A DNA stretch of 64,000 nucleotides, from NCBI GenBank assembly GCA_050084515.1, contig CM114272.1, positions 54,126,001 through 54,190,000 on the forward strand, written 5' to 3'. The notes under the pieces are model-generated. The model made no database searches and was not told where the DNA came from. It was given only the letters and a program-made list of their open reading frames with translations. A program made the position numbers and the translations under genes. Source of the stretch: Blasia pusilla (taxonomy: Eukaryota > Marchantiophyta > Marchantiopsida > Blasiales). Below are positions 47,298 through 57,360 of this stretch, piece by piece (the stretch's first letter is position 1; the number at the start of each line of letters is the position of its first letter).

Positions 47298-48314
47298 TCA
47301 CTCCTGATAAAACTCCCTCGCTTTGATGTCAAGCAAGGCAAGTTTGAAATCATTGACATCTAATCGAAAGATTTTTACAGTAGAGTTTGGAATATAAAGA
47401 TCCTTGAATTGCTCCCACAATCTCTCTTGTTTTGGCTTCGCACACTCGACGAGTTTGTGTGTCGCCCTTGCATCAAGTTTGGCGACCTCATTTTCCTGGA
47501 CTATGACAATAGACCCAATCTCTAACGCATAGTCTATAGCCTTTGCCAGACAAGCACTTGTCGTCTCTTTCCCCAACCCAATGCGCGCTACCTTTTTTTC
47601 CTCTTGTAGCATCAATGGTAACGCAAACTCGAGGGTAGCAACCCTGGTAGCTACCTGAATCACCTCTCTAAAAAATGTACAAACATCATGAATGACTGAT
47701 GAAACAGGATGTGTAATCACTAGCTTTTGGATATCGGGGAAGAGTTTGAACTCCTGAATTTAGTTCGGCTTGGTAAACGACGGATTGAGTAACATCCATA
47801 TGATAGTTCTTTTCATTATCCGCGTCTAAAAGATGCAACACCAAGAACATGTCACTACCAACAATGCTACACCCAATCAAGCACATTCCACCCAAAATTA
47901 CGCTCTCCTTCCCTCCAAGTTTAACATTTTGTCTTATTTTGGACACCCCTTGCGCAAGTGATATTATAAAGTTCATCCCATCAGCCCAAACAATCAGCTT
48001 TATGGAGTTCAAATTGAAAGGCACTCTTTGGTCGCGGATCAAAGCACCTAGAACCTTTGTCTGGGTAAGAATCTGCTTCTTAACCATGATTGTAGACCGA
48101 AAAACTTTACTACAACACGAGAATTCGTAAGCAATGCGTTAAACATAGGAGAGAAAATCCATTTCTTAACGCACGATGGACAAGAATTGAGCAATATAGT
48201 ACTCATCATAAATCCATTTAGTGCAAACATATGTAGACGTGAACTAACCTTGGTGAATTGGAAAGTGGAGATCTGCACAACCTCAAGAATTTTGGAACTC
48301 AGTCCCTTGGGCAC
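47298..48314 (-). pseudogene. unrecognised protein-coding remnant in three frames
   Basis: Three overlapping minus-strand frames (48314-48048, 48087-47686, 47720-47298) follow one another and have sustained protein-like composition: for example MVKKQILTQTKVLGALIRDQ, then LGGKESVILGGMCLIG, then AIDYALEIGSIVIVQENEVA. The layout suggests one coding region of about 330 residues broken by two frameshifts. I do not recognise the family. It lies between chromovirus and PHD-gypsy sequences and may be an accessory or gag-like gene of an element, or a host pseudogene. Confidence 0.4.
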
Positions 48315-48839
48315 TTGTTGCTCTGGTCTACGGTGGAATTCAATGAGCTAAAGATTTTGGCATCGGGGGTCCGCCAACACCACCATATTCAATCTAAACT
48401 CCTGGTTTAGAAACATATCACTGAATGTCCCTCCATTTCTCTCGCAAATCTAGGAATTGATACTAAAACTTAAAATGATGACGTCCCAACACCCGAATGA
48501 ACCCAACAAGAATGATATCTACCTTGGTCAGAAACTCACTGTTCGAAAGAGGAGGAAATTTGATAGCATTCTGATTGTGTCACAAGATTCCTTACCCTAA
48601 CATACGTTCCAATCTACCCCCGCGGTTCAATCAAACTTCCATATGAGGTAAAGTTCTAGTGTACATTCACCCGCCAAAACTACGTAGGCTTGTGTGGCTA
48701 CAATAGAGTACATTTGTAGGGCAATTGCAGAATTACTCCCTCCAAACCTCTACCAATCAAACACGAAGTAGTGAACAATAGCAATTCTTCATGATTGGTT
48801 CTTTTTCCGCAGTACAAACAACTTAGCACAACGCCAAAG

Positions 48840-49095
48840 GGGGACTACGTTTGAATCGCCACGACATTAGAAGCGGTGATACCTTCTGAAGAGGTACTAA
48901 ATCTACAAGGTTTCCAAGTCTGAAGGGCTACTACGTATGAAGCATTTGCACGTGTGGAGGGCTACAAGGATAGAGCATTACCACGTCTGAATACTTACCA
49001 CATCAGAAAGGCTACTACGTCTGAAATGTTACCATGTCTGAATGGAGCGTTCCAGCATTTGAAGGGGTACTACGTTTGAACCATTAGTAGGTTAG
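48840..49095. repeat. degenerate short tandem motif (tactacgtctgaa type)
   Basis: Variants of a 12-14-base motif recur through the stretch: gactacgtttgaat, ctactacgtatgaag, taccacgtctgaat, ctactacgtctgaa, taccatgtctgaat, gtactacgtttgaa. Spacers of 10-30 bases separate them. The pattern resembles a decayed minisatellite. It lies upstream of the PHD-gypsy 3' fragment. Confidence 0.55.
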
Positions 49096-49199
49096 GCTTG
49101 TAACGGGATGCAATAGGATCTCAAGTCCATACTTGAATGAATATGTCAGATCATAATCTGTGTGGTTCCCATGTGTAGAATCATAGATCTTAACATACT

Positions 49200-49945
49200 A
49201 ACCATTGCGTCCGGTATCCAAACAACATGAGCCAATCCCTTTAATGAAATTAAATACACTTTCAGGAAGAAACCCAAGCATCATAGGCCAAGTATTGCAG
49301 CCTTTGACATTCCTCCTTCTCCTTGTCCGGGATACGTTGAGGTATGCGACTTTTCAGGGAGGTGGTTATCGACCTACTATTCAGAGGTTTCATCAAGGAG
49401 AATATGTCCACTTGCAATAGGCAACACACACGATATTGGATGTGGCTGTAGGGCGTACCATCTTGAGAGTGCGTGAGATTCTACCATGTGGATTTCTCTT
49501 ATTAGAGGGAAGCGATGGTATGGTTTGGAATGACCCTGTGCGTAACTGTGCGTCATGTCACCTTCCTTACATTGATGGTATAGTTGATCCGAGCTTAGCA
49601 GTAGTTCCTACAAGCTTGCGATGTATGTTGTGTGGTTCCGCCCATGGTGGAGCCACTATGCTAGTTTGTGATGGGTGTTTGAGACGATGGCATATGGCAT
49701 GTTTAATGCCATCTCTCACTAGGGTTCTCAATGTGTGCCAGATGTACAAAGAGTAGGTAGTTCTAGATTCTGACTTGTGTTTCTGATATGGATAACAAGA
49801 AGGCGACTAACGATGGGGCCACATGAGCACTCGGCCTTTTTGCTCTTAGCTTAGCTTCCGGGAGATGTATGTTATAGTAGGTAGGGAGAGATGGCTATCT
49901 GGAGTTAGAGGGACCTAACCACCAACTAGGGGGGCGATTGGAGAT
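49200..49945 (+). pseudogene. PHD-gypsy integrase tail with PHD finger, and polypurine tract
   Basis: A retroelement C-terminus. Frame 49205-49420 holds RDTLRYATFQGGGYRPTIQR and FHQGEYVHLQ, the end of an integrase. After one stop, 49424-49756 continues ILRVREILPCGFLLLEGSDG and then a PHD-type zinc finger at 49622-49735: CMLC, 11 residues, CDGC, LRRWH, MAC, LMPSL. The spacing C-x2-C-x11-C-x2-C-x4-H-x2-C and the CDGC...WH..CL.P.L pattern are those of PHD fingers, which in chromatin proteins read histone H3 tails. The final Cys pair is damaged (VCQMY), whereas the copy at 62.0 kb retains RWMCPRC. A polypurine tract (accaactaggggggcgattg) follows at about 49920-49940. Confidence 0.7.
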
Positions 49946-50345
49946 ATTTTGGTTATTCTAGTCTCGTTGTTTGGATGCCATAAGTTAGTATGGGATCGTG
50001 CATGTTTGTGTGTATGTTTCGATGAGAAAGTTTGGGAGAGATGATGAGAGCTCATTCTCTTTCTGTTGAACCTCTTGGCATGAGCGGCGGACCTATGGTC
50101 TTCCTTGCCTTGTGTGTGTAACCTAAGCCTCTCATTAGGAGAGTGGGTTTGGTCTGACATGAAAGAGAGAGCACACAATAGAGAGCTTCGTGTGAGATGT
50201 TGATGTGAAATTTCATTATTTGGAGATATTTTGATTCTTCTCGTCTTTATTTGGATGTCATGATTTAAGATGAGATCGTACATATTTATATGTATGTTCG
50301 TTGATAGCGATGCATATTTTGGAACAATGTATATGCGCACGACAT
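49938..50345 (+). repeat. probable 3' LTR of the PHD-gypsy element, with internal duplication
   Basis: Begins after the polypurine tract with ttggagatattttggttatt and ends near atatgcgcacgacatcccg. A segment of about 85 bases at 49938-50025 recurs diverged at 50219-50305 (tttggagatattttgattct then gatgtcatgatttaagatg). The end resembles reverse complements of the 32.8 and 59.23 kb pieces. The exact LTR ends could not be set, because no second intact LTR is present. Confidence 0.5.
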
Positions 50346-50670
50346 CCCGTAATGATAATCATGTTGGCTTTTTAGCCGACATAGGGTTCACGGTGGAGTG
50401 AACTCCGTTCGCAGGGTACGAGTTACCATGCGAACAGTAGTCACTAGATGGGACTTACGGAGTCGCAAAGCGAGGGACGAGGTTGACGGAGAGGTCGTAA
50501 GAGAAGGGACCAGGCATACGGAGGTAACAAGAACAGGAGGGTTATGGGTGAGAGGTGGGGTGCTCTGGAATTGCTAGATTGATGTTTGTAGGCTCTTACT
50601 CATCGGCATACAGGGAAAAGGAACGAGCAAGCTTGTGACGAGTCTGAAGGTGTTAAGCAAGTGCGCACGT
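50346..50670 (+). other. upstream region of SRP9
   Basis: Lies between the gypsy LTR and the SRP9 start codon and so must hold the promoter and 5' UTR, unless the LTR itself contributes. No TATA box was confidently identified. GC content is higher than in the adjacent LTR. Confidence 0.4.
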
Positions 50671-52094
50671 ATGGTTTACATTGAGTCATGGGACGATTTT
50701 CTGGAGCGCGCTGTTGTTCTGTTTCGTGCGGATCCTGTTGGCGTATCCTACATCTTCGTTTGTGTTATTATTACCTTCTTTGACGTAGAGAAGTAGCTGT
50801 CGTGCATGATGGTACTGGATTTGCCTCTATGTCGTCCCGTGAAGAAGATCGCACAAGTTATTGAAATCCAGGGCGGTAATTAGATTTTCTTGAATTGCCT
50901 TTGTGAATTTCCTTTGTTCCTCGTTGTGTGTGACCTAGGATAAGGGGAAACTTAATTTTGGAGCCTTAATCAATTTGGTTTAGACTCGGTATGTTATGAA
51001 GTACAGGCATTGCGATGGCAAACTAGTACTCAAGGTCACAGATAATCGCGTGGTAAACTGCGCCTTGCTTATACTCTTTTGGTCGCGAAGTTAGATTGTT
51101 TAACAAGAATGCTCCGTAGCGTAGAAACCTGCGACATTGTGTCGTTCCACATAATGAATCAAATTTTCCTACCATCTGTTCGCAAGCTTACTGCGACAGC
51201 TTCAGGAATATAGATCTCACTTTTTACACCACAATTTTGACTGTCCATATCGAGTGTTTAGGGTGACAACCTCCGAATGCTTTTATTTCAACGTCATTCT
51301 TCATGTATGGAAACCAGTAACGCAACTTCAATGTGTTACGTGTATAAGTATAATATGTTAAAAATTTGTTCGATCAATCGAGAGCCTTCTTAGTCATTTA
51401 TCAGGGTCTGGGTGTGTTGCTTGTAACAGATGGCTCATTTTTCATGTTCTATTGGATGTTTAGTGTGTTAAGTTCAAAACAGATCAAGTGCAGGATGCGA
51501 AGAAGATGGAGAAGCTCAATAACATTTTCTTCACATTGATGGCCCGAGGGCCTGATGGTATGTGGTACAATTTCCGTCTATGTTTGACTTGTAGCCGAGT
51601 GGAAATCATACTAGTACGTTGAGGTTTTAGGTCGGGGGTTGGAAGGTTTTGGAGCCCAAGACTGGGGCGGAATTAGAAGATCTCTCTGTAGAAGATTGAT
51701 TCCCTTCTTACTCAGATTCAATAGTTGTTTTCGAGACGAAGGAAATATATTATTGTTTTCTTTTCTGAGAAAGGTACAGAAAACTTCTGCAGAAGTTATC
51801 TGTACCTTACTCAGAAAAGAAAGCCAATAACGTTCCTGGTGCCAGTGCTGGAGACCAAAAATAGGGGTCCGTTTCTTGGATGGAAGCCTTGTGTTTCTTA
51901 ATTATTTAACCTTGAGACTCAATTTAGATGTGAAATCTGAAGTTTTTCTCTATGTCAGTCTAGAAGATGTGAATTAAGTGATTGTGCTTACATTTAACAT
52001 TTGTGGCGTGCTCACAGCTGTTGTTACAGAAGATGTACCTCAGCAACAAGTCCCACAGCAACCAGCTAAGAAGAGTCGTGGAAGGAGACAATAG
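50671..52094 (+). CDS. SRP9: signal recognition particle 9 kDa protein
   Basis: SRP9 pairs with SRP14 on the Alu domain of 7SL RNA and slows translation while secretory nascent chains are delivered to the ER. Four exons join in phase: 50671-50742, 50984-51052, 51464-51557, 52030-52094 (stop TAG 52092-52094), giving 99 residues, close to the usual size for plant SRP9. Exon 1 MVYIESWDDFLERAVVLFRA, exon 2 TRYVMKYRHCDGKLVLKVTD, exon 3 KFKTDQVQDAKKMEKLNNIF then FTLMARGPD, and a basic tail PAKKSRGRRQ follow the known plant protein almost residue for residue. The ATG at 50671 is the conserved start. Introns are 241, 411 and 472 bp. Intron 3 contains a large palindrome (separate entry). Confidence 0.93.
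51750..51829. repeat. near-perfect palindrome inside SRP9 intron 3
   Basis: Centred between 51789 and 51790 (aacttctgcagaagtt), the left arm from 51757 pairs with the right arm to about 51822 over 33 bases with two mismatches and no loop. Pairing continues more loosely to 51750/51829. Transcribed in the intron, it would fold into a long hairpin. Confidence 0.85.
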
Positions 52095-52489
52095 TATGCC
52101 TACCAATTGATGTCAAGCCTATGTTGGCATTCGCAAATTTTGAATTCAAAGGTTTCTAACCGTAAGGTTCTGCCCAACAGCGTTCGTTCATCTCTTACAT
52201 ACAGTTGCTTGTTTTCCTGTCTCAGATGTAAGTCTGAAGTGACAAAGGAAGTTATGATTGATTGTTGTTTTTTTCATGATGGGTTCTCAATGGATGAAAT
52301 GGTACTGTCCAGGTAACAGCAGTTCTACAGGTATATAAAGTAGTAGATGTTTATGAATGCATTCAACCATTTTAGGTCGCCTTTCTTGTCCAGATTCGTT
52401 TGGATGATTACTATTGCTCAGGACCACTTGGTTCACCATGAATAAAATACTTCTTATTTTAATGGTATGGAGTTAACAATGAACATGTT

Positions 52490-53130
52490 TTTTTGTGTGG
52501 TAAAACTGGTCAGCTTGATTCAAAAGTTTATGATTTTGTACGAAGGTGCTGTACGCGTAAATATCCAGATGCAGCTACCAGGTCCAACACAGAATATGTG
52601 TACATCACGAAGCCTAACCTTTACCACCAAAATGGAAGTTCTTACTTGGTTTGTGTCATTGCTACTAGGAAGGTGAGGAAGCAAGAAACTTGTCCATGGT
52701 GATTTGCAAGCATCAATGATCCAAGACAAATCAGTTAACCCCTATTAAACCTCTGGCCATCAAAACAAATTGTCATATGCTGATTATGTGCAGCACTCTT
52801 CTGCAGTCAAATCCCCCTGGATGTGGGAAGCATGTGAGAAGGTAACGAATCACAATATCAATATGATTACATATGTCCATATTCTTCATTCCTATGCTTT
52901 GCTAATCAAGTCTGCTACATCCAGTGAACCAAATGAACAAGTGGTTTTCAAGATTTTATCTATTACTTGATGTGAATCATATTGCAGTTGAAAATGGAGA
53001 TAGAGGTCACATTTACCCGGATGGAACTCTAGCCCCAACAAAACCCTTTGCTCTGAAGAACTCAGGAGGTACATCCATAGCTTTACTTGTATGTGTTCCT
53101 GAGTACAGGAGGTACTTCCGTTCCCAGTAA
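52490..53130 (+). pseudogene. exon-like blocks of an unrecognised gene
   Basis: Three blocks look like exons. About 52514-52672 encodes QLDSKVYDFVRRCCTRKYPD and NTEYVYITKPNLY, ending at a GTGAGG donor. 52794-52841 encodes HSSAVKSPWMWEACEK between cag and gtaacg. About 52990-53130 encodes ENGDRGHIYPDGTLAPTKPF and SGGTSIALLVCVPEYRR, then a stop. The first and second join in phase, but the third needs a different junction, and no start exon was found downstream of SRP9. It may be a 3' part of a real gene, an old gene fragment, or a captured exon set. I do not recognise the family. Confidence 0.4.
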
Positions 53131-53640
53131 GGACTTTGACACAATAGTGAGATATGTTGATGGAATTCATCTATACTATTATTTGAGGAAAGGGGCTTTA
53201 CTTTGTTGGGAAACTCCAGCCTCTTTTTAAAAGGGAAGATGAGGGACTCATCATACCTCAGATGGCCCTATGTAATTGGAAACCTTCAGGTTTTCTTCTG
53301 TGTTTTCCTCTTTTGAGTCTGACACTATTAGAAGTTTCAGAAATTAGGGTATTAATCTTCCAGAGGAGTCTAAGTTGAGCAAAGAGGAGGCTGAAGGTGA
53401 ATTTTACTAGATGTGGAGTTTGACTTCTCAAGTGGAGGAGGATTAGACCAAGAGGTTGCCACAAGAGATGCACAAGATAGCAGTAGTGACTATTATGAGG
53501 TTTTGGTAAGCTCTAGTGTCCCTTCTTCCGCCAGATAACTCATAACATATGTAGGTTCTCAGATAGCTCATAAAAAATGTAAGTGAAGTCTGAATTTGGA
53601 GTGCACCCTCTAGAAGATGGATGAGATATTGCCAAATTGA
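53131..53640. other. non-coding stretch between the unknown exons and LINE fragments
   Basis: No conserved frame is recognised. Runs such as cagaggagtctaag...gaggctgaaggtgaa may be the start of decayed LINE sequence in the plus orientation. Confidence 0.3.
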
Positions 53641-53985
53641 AGTGGCAGAGGCAGCTGGAGGCAATGGAACCACCTTTTCAGACTAGAGTGTTGATGGGGT
53701 TGTCTTGGGCCCAAATGAGGCTACTGAATCAGGCCAAATGCTAGATGAAGGAGCTTAAAGAGGTTTTCAGTGGGACAAAACTTCCTTAAGGGCCTGAACT
53801 GTGGGAGCAACAGTAGGCCAAAGCAGTGGGGGAGTGCCCACTGCAATACAGCATTGATGAAGTAAATAAAATGGCATTTTTATTCTTCTTGAATGTTTAT
53901 CCTGAACCAGTAGACCTGAAGAACTACTTATGGGGGACCTGCTGTTTGAGAACCTGGCTCGAGTTCACGTTCATGGGCAGCAAGG
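53640..53985 (+). mobile_element. LINE C-terminal fragment (plus orientation)
   Basis: The strings ggcagctggaggcaatgga, gggcctgaactgtgggagca and DLKNYLWGTCCLRTWLEFTF match, on the opposite strand, the LINE pieces at 62.2 kb and 54.17-54.96 kb (LKNYLRGTPCLGTRLKFKF). Stop codons show decay. Confidence 0.6.
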
Positions 53986-54039
53986 GAACACAATCATAGG
54001 TATGAGTTGGTCTCTCCAGTCTGGACGAGGGTCACCTTC

Positions 54040-54155
54040 AAGGAGAATAAGTGTGACATTGTAGGTTACATTCCGGAGGATGATGAACTCTACACGCACT
54101 GGGAAATGGTTATGGTTGACGCCGCAAATGTTGGAAGATCTAGTTGTTATTGATC
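54040..54155 (+). repeat. ~110-bp repeat, copy 1 (second copy at 55015-55130)
   Basis: The segment aataagtgtgacattgtagg through ggaagatctagttgttattg encodes KENKCDIVGYIPEDDELYTH and VMVDAANVGRSSCY before a stop. The second copy gives KKNKCDIVGYIVEDDELYTL and VMVDASDVGRSSCY. Both end at the same stop codon, so the segment is probably the C-terminus of one duplicated coding sequence of unknown origin, carried within LINE debris. Confidence 0.7.
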
Positions 54156-54172
54156 TGGACAGACTGTACTCA

Positions 54173-54965
54173 TTAAGTAGTGCCTGTCGTAGCCTTGCGA
54201 CCATAGACCCCGTGCCCTGGTTGGACGGTGCTTGAGACTGGGATGGGTGTAGAGAGAGAATCAAGTGAAGAAGGTACCATATGAGAGGAGGGAGACACTC
54301 TCATATAGTGTGAGTGCTGACCAAACAACGTGTTTGTGCGGAGCTTCCAAGTGTCAACCAAGAAACTCTTCACCACACCATCTACTTTACCTGATTGGGA
54401 TCCCCAATAGACATTACTTACCAGTGCAGCAGCTTTGGGCAATGAATCAAGGCTACTGAATGTGTTGAACAATTCTGGTGCTACCAGCTTAGCAATATCA
54501 GCATATGCTCTTGCTCTGTGAGTTGTGAATTTTGCGCAGGAGACCAAGTGATGACTAGAGGTTTCATCCCCATCGTCACACAGGGCGCAAGAGTTTAGTT
54601 GTGTTCCTATCCTGCTTTTCTTATGGTTCAAGGGGATTGCTCCCGTTCTGAACTTGAACTTGAGCCGGGTTCCCAAGCAAGGGGTTCCCCGCAAATAGTT
54701 CTTCAGTTCTGCCTTCTCGAGATATACCGTCAAGAGAGAGAGGTCAGACATTTTCATGGCTTACTCCATGCTGTTCTGCTGTGAGCGTTTGTCCACTGCT
54801 TTCGGTTATGGTATCCACGAATGCTTTCTCATCTTGTTCCCACAGTTCAGGCCCTGCTGGGAGCTTGGAAGCTTGCACAATCTCTGGAACCTTTTTTCGT
54901 CCAAGATTTGGCCTGCTTTACGGGTCTTCTTTGGGTCCAGGTTTTCCCCAGATCTGGACAGAGAT
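54173..54965 (-). pseudogene. LINE ORF2 C-terminal region with Cys-His motif (minus orientation)
   Basis: The 194-residue frame 54757-54173 contains LKNYLRGTPCLGTRLKFKFR and the motif CALCDDG..ETSSHHLVSC, the C-x2-C...H...C element common at the end of LINE proteins (compare CPLC..E...HLF..C). The upstream part to 54965 reads GKTWTQRRPVK-like sequence shared with 62.1 kb. It lies head-to-head with the plus-orientation fragment on its left. Confidence 0.65.
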
Positions 54966-55014
54966 ACAGCAGAGGCTCAAGTGCTCTTCCTGTCCAGCGA
55001 AGAGAGTGATCAAG

Positions 55015-55130
55015 AAGAATAAGTGTGACATTGTAGGTTACATTGTGGAGGATGATGAACTCTACACACTCGGGGAAATGGTCATGGTTGACGCTTCAGA
55101 TGTTGGAAGATCTAGTTGTTATTGATCTGA
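55015..55130 (+). repeat. ~110-bp repeat, copy 2
   Basis: Near-duplicate of 54040-54155. It is followed by a further short repeat: 55138-55190 (cagcagaggctcaggtgccc...agagtgatcaagaa) repeats 54967-55017. Confidence 0.7.
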
Positions 55131-55339
55131 ACATAGTTACAGCAGAGGCTCAGGTGCCCTTCCTGACCAGCAAAAAGAGTGATCAAGAAATGGTTAGTGG
55201 AGGATTTCCAAAGTAAGAGGGTCACAAAGGTGTATCTGTCAGTTAATGTCCTTGAATTCGCCACTTTCATTGAATCTACTGCCAAGACCTTTGGGTGACA
55301 AAAACTGTGGTGGACCTAGCGCTAACAGGGGGGGAGGCA

Positions 55340-56420
55340 TGGAGTTAAAGAAGCTGCCGATGTTGCTGTTAGAAACAAGTTGATAATTTGTACTGGAGCT
55401 ATGTGGTTGTCCTCAAAGCTGAAGACAGCAATTACCAAAGGAAGACAAGTGTTTGTTCCATTTTTAAGGGCTGAGAATGACGCAACTTCGTGGGCAGAGT
55501 ACGCGATGCCTTGTAGGGAACACAACTTAAGGTATGGATATGCAATCACCAAATGCGACCAGTGACATATACATCTATCGATGGCAAATTTGCTGACAAC
55601 CAAAAGAAAATTCATCAGGGAAGAGCAGAAATTGAGTAAGACCCGCAAAAAAATGATGTAAGAGCCCTACAGAGCAAGGATGGTGGGATTTTTACCTCTG
55701 CCAACAGATCTGGTAAGTCTTGGAAGACCACTGAAAAGAGCTTTTTAAGAAGCCACATTGGATTTATCCTGAGGAGCCGAATTTGAGGAGTGGTTGAGGA
55801 TTTTGTAATGATATGATAGAATAAAGTGGATGATGATATTGAGCTAAGAAATCAAGACAATGATTTGTTCTCCCCAACTGAGTTGGGAGCAGAAATCTAA
55901 GAGCTTGTGAATCCCAAAGCAAGTGGTTGGGATGAATTGGCAAGTATTTTTGAGTGTGGAGATGCTGCCATGGCTTGTTCCCTAGTGAGAGTCTCGACCT
56001 GTTTTGGTGGGCAGATAGCACTTCTTTTGCAAGTTTTGAGGGTCCAGAGGATGTGTGGATCACATTTTTAACCTTTAGCCAGATTGTGCAAATTCATAAA
56101 AAGTTCGGAATCAAGCTTACCTACTGATTCTTCTTTGACTTGAAAAAGGCAGAGGACATTGTATGGCATGACAGTATCTCTTATGGCTTGTGGACAAAGC
56201 TTGGAGGAAAAATATGGAGTATGGTGAGGGAAGTGTACCAGGACATAATGGCTACGTTTCTTGTGAATATCCACCAGTAAAGGGTTTTCGCCATCAAGTA
56301 GGGAGTATCCCAAGAGAGCATGATCTCTCCCACCTCCCCACCTCTACAATGGATCAGGCATTTACTCTTTATTGGATGAAATGGATGATATTGAACTAGG
56401 CATCTGGGTAGGGTATAGCT
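55340..56420 (+). pseudogene. decayed LINE endonuclease-RT linker and RT fragment (plus orientation)
   Basis: Bases 55382-55560 encode ICTGAMWLSSKLKTAITKGR and AENDATSWAEYAMPCRE, matching RCGRAVKWWSLELKAAIAKR and ARDDASLWAEYVALRKE of the LINE at 63.8-64.0 kb. Bases 56160-56280 encode WTKLGGKIWSMVREVYQDIM and LVNIHQ, matching WKAGLRGKMWRVVEKMYQNT. Frames are broken throughout. Confidence 0.7.
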
Positions 56421-56930
56421 TTGTTGTTGCCCTTATGTTCAAAATGTAGAGAGTTCTATCGTATTGCCAACATAGAGGGTCAATGGGTTGTTTGGGTGTA
56501 ATTTTGTTTTGAGATGTCGGTTGAGGTGGGTGACAAGTCTGTTGCGTTGGCAACATCGATTCCGATGATCTCCTTATTTGGGTCTTTGGCAACCAGGTGA
56601 CCTATAGATCTGATCAAGGATCATCCGATAACCTATACAAGCAGATTACCAGTAAGATGGTTATTTTTGGGAGAAGAGTCTTTCATCTCTTCCTAAGGCT
56701 AAGAGAAAGGAAGAGATGGCCATCTTTTTGAAGCCACATTTCTCATGTTGGGTTTTAGGAGCAACTCTGTTGCATTCTTTTGTGTATAGTAGGAACTAGG
56801 GTGCTAGCGTTTCAATTTCTTCATAGTAGAGGGTGGATGTGGCTAAAAATGTCGATGTAGATTCGAGAGTGGAGTGGGCCGTGTAAGTCGTTTTTAATAT
56901 ATAAAAAATAATAATTTTAATCTTGCGCGC
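56421..56930. other. fragment related to the PHD-gypsy LTR/leader, otherwise uncharacterised
   Basis: The phrase catagagggtcaatgggttgtttgggtg at about 56470-56500 is a diverged match to 59.18-59.21 kb and to the reverse complement of 40.70-40.74 kb. The rest shows no coding potential. Confidence 0.35.
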
Positions 56931-57360
56931 TCGCAAGGTGAAAGATTTCCTTATGGAGATGGAATATTACTTCGAGGCGCAGAGGGCAGCGGAGCAAGAT
57001 AAGTTGGCAGTGGCGGTCATTTTTCTAAAAGATCATGCGCTACAGTGATGGACCACGCAACGAGAAGAATATTTGGCTGGTGGTTTACCTCTGAGTTGGG
57101 AGGAGTTTAGGACACTAATTGGTGATCGATTCACCCCGAAGTACCAAGAGATTCGCAATAGGGAAGAGCTCGTGCGACTGCGGCAGACTGGGTCTTTGGG
57201 CGCTTATGTGAGGGAGATCAGCGCGAAGTTGAACTCCATTCCTAAGGTAGATGAGGCATCATAAATAGCGATATTCATTGGCAGACTCAAATCGAGTGTA
57301 GAGAAGGCACTGTAGAGGATGTTGGAGTTGCCGAAGTTGGAGTTGTTCTCTATAACGTAA
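56931..57360 (+). pseudogene. chromovirus gag fragment
   Basis: Translation gives VKDFLMEMEYYFEAQRAAEQ, VAVIFLKDHALQ, a stop, then REEYLAGGLPLSWEEFRTLI and GSLGAYVREISAKLNSI, clearly the gag core of the family at 38.4-38.9 kb. It has stop codons (for example TGA at 57045-57047) and no neighbouring pol. Confidence 0.82.
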
